From NCBI GenBank assembly GCA_934149155.1, contig CAKPDZ010000023.1, forward strand, positions 1-21,745: a DNA stretch of 21,745 bases. The letters are read 5' to 3'. This document shows, piece by piece, positions 7,535 to 14,401 of this stretch. Source of the DNA: an uncultured Clostridia bacterium (GTDB taxonomy: Bacteria; Bacillota; Clostridia; TANB77; CAG-508). Under the pieces are notes generated by a model. That model made no database searches. It was given only the letters and a program-made list of their open reading frames with translations, and was not told the DNA's origin. The translations under genes were made by a program, and so were the position numbers. How positions within the stretch are numbered: position 1 is the first letter of the stretch; each line of letters opens with the position of its first letter.

Positions 7535-9289
7535 ATGAAAGCAATAGAAATAAGAAATAAATATTTAGAATTTTTTAAAAAACATGGACACACAGTAATA
7601 CCATCAGCACCATTAATACCAGAAAATGATCCATCAGTACTATTCACAACAGCAGGAATGCAACCATTAGTACCATATTTATTAGGAGAAAAACATCCAG
7701 CAGGAACAAGATTAACAGATTATCAAAAATGTGTAAGAACAAACGATATAGACGAAGTTGGAGATAATCGTCATTTAACATATTTTGAGATGTTAGGAAA
7801 CTGGTCATTAGGAGACTATTTTAAAGAAGAATCAATCCAAATGAGCTATGACTTTTTAACACAAGAATTACACATACCAGTAGAAAAATTATCTGTAACA
7901 TGCTTTGCAGGAGACGAAGACTGTGCAAGAGACGAATTAACAGCAGAATGTTGGAAAAAAGCAGGAATTCCAGAAGAAAGAATATATTATTTTGGCAAAG
8001 ATGACAACTGGTGGATAGCAGGGGAAGAAGGCCCATGTGGACCAGATACAGAAATGTTCTATGATACAGGAAAACCAAAATGTTCAGAAGAATGTAATCC
8101 ATCATGTGGATGTGGAAAATATGTAGAAATTTGGAATAATGTATTTATGGAATTCTACAAAGACCATAATGGAAAATATTCTAAATTAAAACAACACAAT
8201 GTAGACACAGGGCTTGGGTTAGAAAGAATGACAATGTTATTAGAAGGAAAAGAAACACCATTTGAAACTGAATTATTTGCACCAATAATGGACAAACTAG
8301 TAGAGTTACAAAAAGTAGATAATATAGCAAGTAGAAGAATAATTGCAGAACACTTACGTTCAAGTATGATGATAACATGTGATGGAGGAAGACCAAGCAA
8401 TGTAGATAGAGGATATATATTAAGAAGATTAATTCGTAGAATGGTTAGACATATGAACAAATTACAAATATCTTTAGATGAATTATCAACATTAATAGAT
8501 ATAAATGTGGAAAACTTAAAAGAATTATATCCAGCACTTGAAGAAAATAAAGAAACAATCAAATCAGTTATATTAGAAGAAAAAGACAAATTTGTAAAAA
8601 CACTTGCAAAAGGTGAAAAAGAATTTGCAAAAGAGATAGAAGAAATAAAAAATCAAGGAAAAGATGTAGTACCAGGAAAAATGGTATTTAGATTATATGA
8701 TACTTATGGATTCCCACCAGAAGAAACAGAAGAACTAGCTAGTGAAAATGGAATGAAAATTGATAAAGAAGGATTTGAAAAATTATTCAAAGAACATCAA
8801 GAAAAATCAAGAGCAGGTTCTGAGCAAAAATTTAAAGGTGGACTAGCATCAACAGGAGAAATGGAAACAAAATACCACACAGCAACACACCTTTTGAATG
8901 CTGCATTAAAACAAATACTTGGATCACATGTACATCAAAGAGGAAGTAATATAACTGCAGAAAGAATGAGATTTGACTTTTCACATCCGGCTAAAATGAC
9001 AGACGAAGAGAAAAAGGCAACAGAAGATTTAATAAATGAATGGATTAAAGAAGCAATTCCAGTAGAACATCTAGAAATGAAAAAAGACGAAGCAATAAGA
9101 CTTGGGGCAGAAGCAATGTTTATTGAAAAATATGGAGATATAGTTTCTGTTTACAAAATAGGAGATAAATCAATAGAATTGTGTGGAGGACCTCATGTGC
9201 ACAATACTTCAGAACTAGGTCACTTTAAAATAAAAAAAGAAGAATCAAGTTCATCAGGAGTTAGAAGGATTAAGGCTATACTTGATTAA
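7535..9289 (+). CDS. alaS: Alanine--tRNA ligase, compact form lacking C-Ala
   Basis: A 584-aa enzyme that charges tRNA-Ala; usual bacterial AlaRS has ~870-880 aa. The class II catalytic domain (1-~250) has TTAGMQP, TYFEMLGNWS, GPCGPDTE and DTGLGLER. The tRNA-recognition helical domain runs to ~345. A cysteine cluster (Cys183, 187, 191, 193) replaces the usual loop after the GPCGP motif. The editing site is kept: His448/His452 (HTATH) with Cys550/His554 (CGGPHV). However, the beta-barrel segment that normally precedes the HxxxH motif is reduced to a short linker (~430-445), and the protein stops at GVRRIKAILD, so DHHA1 and the C-Ala domain are absent. The end is clean: no remnant of the missing domain follows in any frame, and the HIT gene starts 19 bases later. 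Compact AlaRS of this layout is, from memory, found in reduced lineages such as Patescibacteria. AAAGGA supports the start. Confidence 0.93.
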   Translation: MKAIEIRNKYLEFFKKHGHTVIPSAPLIPENDPSVLFTTAGMQPLVPYLLGEKHPAGTRLTDYQKCVRTNDIDEVGDNRHLTYFEMLGNWSLGDYFKEESIQMSYDFLTQELHIPVEKLSVTCFAGDEDCARDELTAECWKKAGIPEERIYYFGKDDNWWIAGEEGPCGPDTEMFYDTGKPKCSEECNPSCGCGKYVEIWNNVFMEFYKDHNGKYSKLKQHNVDTGLGLERMTMLLEGKETPFETELFAPIMDKLVELQKVDNIASRRIIAEHLRSSMMITCDGGRPSNVDRGYILRRLIRRMVRHMNKLQISLDELSTLIDINVENLKELYPALEENKETIKSVILEEKDKFVKTLAKGEKEFAKEIEEIKNQGKDVVPGKMVFRLYDTYGFPPEETEELASENGMKIDKEGFEKLFKEHQEKSRAGSEQKFKGGLASTGEMETKYHTATHLLNAALKQILGSHVHQRGSNITAERMRFDFSHPAKMTDEEKKATEDLINEWIKEAIPVEHLEMKKDEAIRLGAEAMFIEKYGDIVSVYKIGDKSIELCGGPHVHNTSELGHFKIKKEESSSSGVRRIKAILD

Positions 9290-9308
9290 AAAGAGAAGAG
9301 GAAAAATT

Positions 9309-9656
9309 ATGGATGAAAATTGTTTATTTTGTAAAATAATAAAAGGAGAAATTCCATCAAGCAAAGTATACGAAGATGAAGAAATATTAGCATTTAAAGA
9401 TATCAATCCAGCAGCACCAATACATGTATTGATAATCCCTAAAAAACATATAGCATCATTAGCAGATATGGAAGATGGAGATGAAATGGTAATCAGTAAA
9501 ATTTATAAGGTTATAAACGAAATTGCTGAAAAACAATGCTTTAAAGAAAATGGATATAGAGTAATTGTTAACTGTGGCAAAGATGGAGGACAGGAAGTTG
9601 GACATTTACATTTCCATTTGTTAGCAGGAAAACAATTGGGAGAAAAAATAGTTTAA
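9309..9656 (+). CDS. HIT family nucleotide hydrolase (HINT-like)
   Basis: A 115-aa cytoplasmic protein of the histidine-triad family, which hydrolyses purine nucleoside phosphoramidates or related adenylates. The triad HLHFH gives His99, His101 and His103; His47 (PKKH) and the N-terminal Cys5/Cys8 pair (CLFC), which in many members binds zinc, are present. DINPAAPIHVLIIPK is typical of the fold. The ATG at 9309, preceded by AGAAGAGG, is preferred over one at 9282 that would overlap alaS by eight bases and has a poorer site. It follows alaS by 19 bases and probably shares its transcript. HINT enzymes can hydrolyse aminoacyl-adenylates, so co-expression with AlaRS is suggestive, but this is inference. 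Confidence 0.93.
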   Translation: MDENCLFCKIIKGEIPSSKVYEDEEILAFKDINPAAPIHVLIIPKKHIASLADMEDGDEMVISKIYKVINEIAEKQCFKENGYRVIVNCGKDGGQEVGHLHFHLLAGKQLGEKIV

Positions 9657-9681
9657 AATACTACCATTTTATATAGATATA

Positions 9682-9690
9682 TGTTATAAT
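9682..9690 (+). promoter_or_regulatory. Extended -10 promoter of the sortase gene
   Basis: TG (9682-9683), one base, then a perfect TATAAT (9685-9690). The -35 region is poor (ACCATT at 17 bp), so recognition would rest on the extended -10. The predicted start ~9697 leaves a leader of about 58 bases. Confidence 0.5.
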
Positions 9691-9705
9691 AGATTTATAA
9701 GGAAA

Positions 9706-9734
9706 AATTGAAAAATAATTACAATTTTTCAATT
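9706..9734 (+). repeat. Perfect 11-bp hairpin in the sortase leader
   Basis: AATTGAAAAAT (9706-9716), a 7-base loop and ATTTTTCAATT (9724-9734). An alternative stem, GAAAAATTG (9702-9710) with CAATTTTTC (9722-9730), overlaps it, so two pairings compete. It ends six bases before GGAGG (9741-9745). It is not followed by a T-run and so is not a standard terminator. A role in mRNA stability or translation is possible. Confidence 0.6.
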
Positions 9735-9754
9735 AAAAGTGGAGGTATTTGCAT

Positions 9755-10411
9755 ATGAGTAAAAAATATAGTAATTTTTTAACAGTACTTTTAGTAATAA
9801 TTGTTATAGCAATAGTAGCAATTATAGGAGTTTTAGGATATAAATATTATGAAACATATATAACAAAAAACAATTCAGAAGATTTCGTAGACTCTTTTGG
9901 TGATGGACTTGAAAATTCAAATAAGGATACTGACAATAGTGAAATACAATTTGATGGAGTAGACGAAGGTGAAAGTTCTGAATCAGCAAATGGAAAAAAG
10001 AAACAATATAATGGATTTGATGTTGCAGGAACGATAGAAATTCCAGCAACAAATCTAAAATGTCCTATATTAGAACAATATGAATATTCACCAAAAGCAC
10101 TAGAAACATCAGTAGTTGTATTATATGGAGTCGGCTTAAATCAACCAGGAAATACAACAATAGCTGGGCACAACTATAGAAATGGACTATTTTTCTCAAA
10201 CAATAAAAAATTAAATGTTGGAGACAAAATATATATTACAGATTCAACAGGAAAGAGACTTGCATATACTATATATAATAAATTTGAAGCAGCGGAAAAT
10301 GAATCAGATTACATAACAAGAGATACACAAGGTGCAATTGAAATATCATTAACAACATGTACAGATGATAGTAAAGCAAGAACAATAATATTAGCAAAAG
10401 CAGATGCATAA
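9755..10411 (+). CDS. Membrane-anchored sortase (class D/E-like, class uncertain)
   Basis: A 218-aa transpeptidase that cleaves sorting motifs and attaches surface proteins to the cell wall or assembles pili. Residues 8-28 form one N-terminal membrane anchor, followed by an acidic Ser/Asp/Glu-rich linker (~40-80) and the sortase barrel (~88-218). The catalytic triad is visible: His139 in TIAGHNYRNG, Cys202 in LTTCTDD and Arg209 in KARTII. Start ATG at 9755 is chosen because GGAGG at 9741-9745 lies nine bases upstream; an in-frame TTG two codons earlier is less likely. It is monocistronic between its own promoter and terminator. No LPxTG-type substrate gene is present in the window, so its target is unknown and it may be a housekeeping sortase. 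Confidence 0.9.
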   Translation: MSKKYSNFLTVLLVIIVIAIVAIIGVLGYKYYETYITKNNSEDFVDSFGDGLENSNKDTDNSEIQFDGVDEGESSESANGKKKQYNGFDVAGTIEIPATNLKCPILEQYEYSPKALETSVVVLYGVGLNQPGNTTIAGHNYRNGLFFSNNKKLNVGDKIYITDSTGKRLAYTIYNKFEAAENESDYITRDTQGAIEISLTTCTDDSKARTIILAKADA

Positions 10412-10414
10412 ATC

Positions 10415-10453
10415 GAAGAGGACATGTTATAAAAGCACATGTCTTCTTTTTTT
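10415..10453 (+). terminator. Rho-independent terminator after the sortase gene
   Basis: GAAGAGGACATGT (10415-10427), a 9-base loop and ACATGTC (10437-10443) continuing into TTCTTT form a ~13-bp stem with two G-U pairs, ending in a T-run to 10453. Confidence 0.85.
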
Positions 10454-10489
10454 GTACAGATTTTGTTAAATTTTAAAGAAAGGGTTGCA

Positions 10490-12499
10490 ATGGAAAAAAT
10501 GAATAAAAAACAAGCAGAAAAGAGAATAAAAGAATTAAGAAAAACAGTAGAATATCATGCTAAAAAATATTATGATGATGATAAACCAGAAATAACAGAT
10601 TTTGAATATGATATGATGATGTTAGAATTAAGAACATTAGAAAGTCAATATCCAGAGTTAATTACTAAAAGTTCTTTAACACAAAAAGTAGGGGGAACAG
10701 TAAAAGAAGGATTTCAAAAAGTAGAACATGAAGTTCCATTACAAAGTTTGCAAGATGTTTTTAATTTTGAAGAAATAGAAGCATTTGAAGAAAGGGTAAA
10801 AAAACAAGCAGATGAAAATGGAATAGCAAATCCTAAATATGTAGTAGAAACCAAAATAGATGGATTATCAGCAGCATTAGAATATGTTGATGGAAAATTA
10901 ATTAGAGGAGCAACAAGAGGAAATGGACTAGTAGGAGAAGATGTAACAGAAAATTTAAAGACAATAAAAACAATTCCACAGGAATTGCCAGAAAAAATAA
11001 ATATTACAGTTAGAGGAGAAGTATTTATTTCTAAAAAAGATTTTGAGAAAATGAACCAAGAAAGAGAAGAAAATGAAGAAGAGTTATTCGCAAATGCTCG
11101 TAATGCGGCAGCAGGTTCATTAAGACAATTAGATAGTAATATTACAAAAAATAGACCATTAGATATTTATATATTCAATGTTCAAAAAATAGAAGGAAAA
11201 GAATTTAATTCACATTTTGAAGAGCTTGAATATTTAAGCAAATTAGGATTTAATGTTAACCCTGTAAGAATATATTGTGATAATATAAAAGAAGTAATAA
11301 ATGCAATAAATAAAATTGGAGAAGATAGAGAAAGCTTGACATTTGGAATTGATGGAGCAGTAGTAAAAGTAGATAATTTGCAATTAAGAAAAATAATGGG
11401 AACTACAAGTAAAGTTCCTAAATGGGCAATTGCATATAAGTATCCACCAGAACAAAAAGAAACAATCTTAAAAGACATAGTTTGTCAAGTAGGTAGAACA
11501 GGAGTAATAACACCAATGGCAATACTAGAACCAGTAAAAGTTGCTGGATCAACGATTTCTAAAACAACCCTTCATAATGAAGATTTTATAAAAGAAAAAG
11601 GATTAAAAATAGGTGATAGAGTAATAATTCAAAAAGCTGGAGATGTAATACCAGAAATTGTTGAAGCTGTTGTTTCTAAAAGAACAGGAGAAGAAAAAGA
11701 CTTTGAAATGCCAAAGGCATGTCCTGTGTGTGGTGCAGAAGCAGTTAGAGAAGAAGGAGAAGCAGCAGTTAGATGTACAGGAATAGAATGTCCAGCAAAA
11801 TTATATAGAAATTTAGTACATTTTGTATCAAGAGAAGCAATGAATATAGATGGACTTGGAGAAAACATTATAGGAGTTTTATTAGAGAAAAAAATGATTT
11901 CTAATATTGCAGACATATATGACTTAGAATTTGAAGATATAGCATCATTAAAGAAAAATGGTAAAAAATTTGCTCAAAATTTAATTGATAGTATAAATGC
12001 AAGTAAAGAAAATGATTTGTATAGATTAATTACAGCATTAGGAATTAGACATGTTGGAGTAAAAGCAGCAAAGATTTTAGCAAAGAGATATGAAAATATG
12101 GATAATTTATCAGAAGCAACAGTAGAAAGTTTAAGTATGGTAGAGGAAATTGGACCAATTGTGGCGAATAGTATAAGAGAGTTTTTTGAGCAAGAACAAA
12201 CAAAAGACTTACTAAAAAGATTAAAAGATGCAGGTGTTAATATGGAAAGACAAAAGTCAGAAGATGAAGATGACAGATTTGCTGGAAAAACTTTTGTATT
12301 AACAGGAACTTTAGAAAAATATTCAAGAGAAGAAGCATCTAATATAATAGAAAAATTTGGAGGAAAAACTTCAAGTTCTGTATCAAAAAAGACAAGCTAT
12401 TTACTAGCAGGAGAAGATGCAGGAAGTAAACTTACAAAAGCACAAAACTTAGGTGTACAAATTATTACTGAAGCTGAATTTGATGATATGTGCAAATAA
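10490..12499 (+). CDS. ligA: NAD-dependent DNA ligase
   Basis: A 669-aa ligase that seals nicks with NAD+ in replication and repair. Domain Ia (1-~70) has the NMN-binding YDDDKPEITDFEYD pattern. The adenylation domain has the active lysine Lys122 in ETKIDG plus RGATRGNG, and conserved FGIDGAVVK and KWAIAYKYPP motifs. An OB fold, a four-cysteine zinc finger (Cys411, 414, 429, 434), helix-hairpin-helix repeats (~445-590) and a BRCT domain (595-669) follow. Length is normal. The ATG at 10490 with AAAGGG six bases upstream is preferred; an in-frame ATG at 10439 lies inside the previous terminator. No strong promoter was seen in the 37 bases between terminator and start. It is followed by two closely spaced genes. 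Confidence 0.96.
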   Translation: MEKMNKKQAEKRIKELRKTVEYHAKKYYDDDKPEITDFEYDMMMLELRTLESQYPELITKSSLTQKVGGTVKEGFQKVEHEVPLQSLQDVFNFEEIEAFEERVKKQADENGIANPKYVVETKIDGLSAALEYVDGKLIRGATRGNGLVGEDVTENLKTIKTIPQELPEKINITVRGEVFISKKDFEKMNQEREENEEELFANARNAAAGSLRQLDSNITKNRPLDIYIFNVQKIEGKEFNSHFEELEYLSKLGFNVNPVRIYCDNIKEVINAINKIGEDRESLTFGIDGAVVKVDNLQLRKIMGTTSKVPKWAIAYKYPPEQKETILKDIVCQVGRTGVITPMAILEPVKVAGSTISKTTLHNEDFIKEKGLKIGDRVIIQKAGDVIPEIVEAVVSKRTGEEKDFEMPKACPVCGAEAVREEGEAAVRCTGIECPAKLYRNLVHFVSREAMNIDGLGENIIGVLLEKKMISNIADIYDLEFEDIASLKKNGKKFAQNLIDSINASKENDLYRLITALGIRHVGVKAAKILAKRYENMDNLSEATVESLSMVEEIGPIVANSIREFFEQEQTKDLLKRLKDAGVNMERQKSEDEDDRFAGKTFVLTGTLEKYSREEASNIIEKFGGKTSSSVSKKTSYLLAGEDAGSKLTKAQNLGVQIITEAEFDDMCK

Positions 12500-12523
12500 T
12501 TTTACATGGAAGGAATGAAAAGA

Positions 12524-12769
12524 ATGGAAAACTATACATTTGAAGATATGTGGCTAGACTTAAAAAATGGATATCAAATTTATTACACATATGTACGAAA
12601 TAGATATGTTTTATTTAGAACAGCCAAAAATTGTTATACACAAAAGTTAATAACAGATAATCCTAAAAATCCACAACCTAGAATGACAATGCTTACATTA
12701 AAAAGAGTTAAAGAAATTTTTCCTCACATGGAAGATATTGAATATAAAATTACTGGAGGAATAGAATAA
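12524..12769 (+). CDS. Hypothetical protein of 81 aa between ligA and folD
   Basis: I do not recognise this protein. It is a soluble, aromatic-rich small protein (MENYTFEDMWLDLKNGYQ at the start, nine Tyr) with a basic middle and no membrane segment or known motif. The start at 12524 is preferred because AAGGA (12510-12514) lies nine bases upstream; ATGs at 12506 and 12515 fall on or before that site. Its stop overlaps the folD start (TAATG), which strongly supports that it is translated. The ligA-X-folD arrangement suggests co-expression, but the functional link is unknown. Confidence 0.75.
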   Translation: MENYTFEDMWLDLKNGYQIYYTYVRNRYVLFRTAKNCYTQKLITDNPKNPQPRMTMLTLKRVKEIFPHMEDIEYKITGGIE

Positions 12770-13620
12770 TGGAACTAATAGACGGAAAAAAACTAGCAAG
12801 TGAAATTAGAGCTGACTTAAAAAACAAATGTGATGAATTAAAACAAAAAGGAATAAATCCTAAATTTGCAGTAATAATGGTAGGAAATAACAAAGCATCC
12901 CAAGTATATGTAAGAAATAAAAGCAAAGCTGCAGAACAAGTAGGAATAAAATTTGAAGAATATTTGTTAGATGAAAATATAAAACAAGATGAATTAATAG
13001 AACAAATAAAAAGGCTAAACGAAGATGAAAAAATACATGGAATATTGCTACAAAGTCCAATTCCAAGACATTTAGATATAAATGAGGCATTTAGGACAAT
13101 TGCACCAGAAAAAGATGTAGATGGATTTAATCCTGTAAATGTTGGAAAATTAAGTTTAAATCAAGATGCATTTGTATCTTGCACACCATATGGAATTATG
13201 AAAATGCTAGACAAATATAATATTGATTTAACAGGAAAGAATGTAGTTATTTTAGGAAGAAGTAATATTGTAGGAAAACCATTAATTCAATGCTGTTTAA
13301 ATAAAAATGCAACAGTAACAGTTTGTCATTCAAAAACAAAAGATATAAAAAAATATACCAAAGATGCAGATATAATTATGGTTGCAGTAGGAAAAGCAAA
13401 ATTTTTAACAGAAGATATGATAAAAGATGGAGCAGTAATAATTGATGTTGGAATAAACAGAAATGAAGATGGCAAAATAACTGGAGATGTAGATTTTGAA
13501 AACGTTAGCAAAAAAGCTAGTTATATAACACCAGTTCCGGGGGGAGTTGGACCTATGACAATAGCAATGCTAATGAATAATGTAATCAAAGCTGCAGAAG
13601 AAAGCAGTTCAAATAAATAG
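12769..13620 (+). CDS. folD: Bifunctional methylene-THF dehydrogenase / methenyl-THF cyclohydrolase
   Basis: A 283-aa cytoplasmic enzyme interconverting 5,10-methylene-THF and 10-formyl-THF, feeding purine and formyl-Met synthesis. The substrate-site pattern SQVYVRNK gives Tyr47 and catalytic Lys51. ILLQSPIPRHLD, PEKDVDGF, CTPYGIMKML, the Rossmann motif GRSNIVGKPL, VDVGINR-like IIDVGINR and the C-terminal PVPGGVGPMTIAML are all present. Length is typical. The start overlaps the stop of the 81-aa gene by one base, with GGAGGA at 12755-12760 as ribosome binding site. A hairpin with a weak T-run follows. Confidence 0.97.
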   Translation: MELIDGKKLASEIRADLKNKCDELKQKGINPKFAVIMVGNNKASQVYVRNKSKAAEQVGIKFEEYLLDENIKQDELIEQIKRLNEDEKIHGILLQSPIPRHLDINEAFRTIAPEKDVDGFNPVNVGKLSLNQDAFVSCTPYGIMKMLDKYNIDLTGKNVVILGRSNIVGKPLIQCCLNKNATVTVCHSKTKDIKKYTKDADIIMVAVGKAKFLTEDMIKDGAVIIDVGINRNEDGKITGDVDFENVSKKASYITPVPGGVGPMTIAMLMNNVIKAAEESSSNK

Positions 13621-13627
13621 GTTTAGG

Positions 13628-13665
13628 GGCATATATAGATGAGAAATTGTCTATATATGTCTTTT
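13628..13665 (+). terminator. Weak or partial terminator after folD
   Basis: GGCATATATAGAT (13628-13640), an 8-base loop and GTCTATATATGTC (13649-13661) form a 13-bp stem with two G-U pairs, followed by TTTTGTTGTT. The interrupted T-run suggests incomplete termination, so some read-through into dprA is likely; no clear dprA promoter was found. Confidence 0.6.
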
Positions 13666-13690
13666 GTTGTTATAGAGGAAGGAAGAAAAT

Positions 13691-14332
13691 ATGAAAATAG
13701 AAGAAATAACAATTAATTCGAAAGAATATCCACAAAAGTTAAAAGAAATATATGATCCACCACAAAAATTATATGTATTAGGAAATAAAAATTTATTATA
13801 TCAAAAAGGAATAGCAATAGTAGGCTCCAGAGATGCTACACTATATGGTAAAAAAGTAGCATATAATTTGGCAAAAGAGTTAAGTCAAAATAAGTTAGCT
13901 ATTATCAGTGGTCTAGCTTCGGGGATTGATTCATATGCACATATTGGAGCATTAGAAGGAGGTACTATTGCTGTATTAGGAAGTGGAATTGATAATATAT
14001 ATCCTAAAGAAAATATAGAATTAGCACGAGAAATAATAAGACATAATGGATGTATAATTTCGGAATATTCGCTTGGAACCAAACCAGAAAGATTACATTT
14101 TCCTCAAAGAAATAGAATAATAAGTGGATTGTCAGATGGAGTAGTAGTTGTTGAAGCAAGCAAAAAAAGTGGAGCGTTAATAACAGCAGAATTTGCGTTA
14201 GAACAGGGAAAAGAAGTTTTTTCTATTCCAGGAGATATTTGTAAAAAACAAAGTGAGGGAACTAATCAATTAATACAAGAAGGTGCAATTATTGTTACAT
14301 CAGCAAAAGATATAATAGAAAATATTTATTAA
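13691..14332 (+). CDS. dprA: DNA-processing protein DprA, minimal Rossmann-fold form
   Basis: A 213-aa protein; DprA loads RecA on incoming single-stranded DNA in transformation. The DprA Rossmann fold is complete: GIAIVGSRDATLYG (40-53), SGLASGIDSYAH, LGSGIDNIYPKEN, FPQRNRIISGLSDGVVVVEA and KSGALITAEFALEQG with IPGDI. The protein lacks the usual N-terminal SAM-like domain and stops after the core with no C-terminal winged-helix domain; most DprA proteins have 280-370 aa. The start has GGAAGGA eight bases upstream. It lies between folD and the DnaB-like gene. In non-competent bacteria DprA is often kept with an unclear role. No competence genes are visible here. Confidence 0.92.
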   Translation: MKIEEITINSKEYPQKLKEIYDPPQKLYVLGNKNLLYQKGIAIVGSRDATLYGKKVAYNLAKELSQNKLAIISGLASGIDSYAHIGALEGGTIAVLGSGIDNIYPKENIELAREIIRHNGCIISEYSLGTKPERLHFPQRNRIISGLSDGVVVVEASKKSGALITAEFALEQGKEVFSIPGDICKKQSEGTNQLIQEGAIIVTSAKDIIENIY

Positions 14333-14338
14333 TCCATC

Positions 14339-14367
14339 TTGAAAATAAAATAAAAAATGTGTATACT
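14339..14367 (+). promoter_or_regulatory. Promoter of the DnaB-like gene
   Basis: TTGAAA (14339-14344), a 17-bp spacer and TATACT (14362-14367). Predicted start ~14374, with AGAGGTG before the ATG at 14402. Confidence 0.62.
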
Positions 14368-14401
14368 AAAAATGTAAAATATACATAAGAGGTGAAAGAA
14401 T

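Noticed and set aside
9240..9330. Frameshift truncating alaS so that the C-Ala part is in another frame
   Set aside because: No AlaRS C-terminal residues can be read in any frame after 9289; the next gene is a complete HIT protein.
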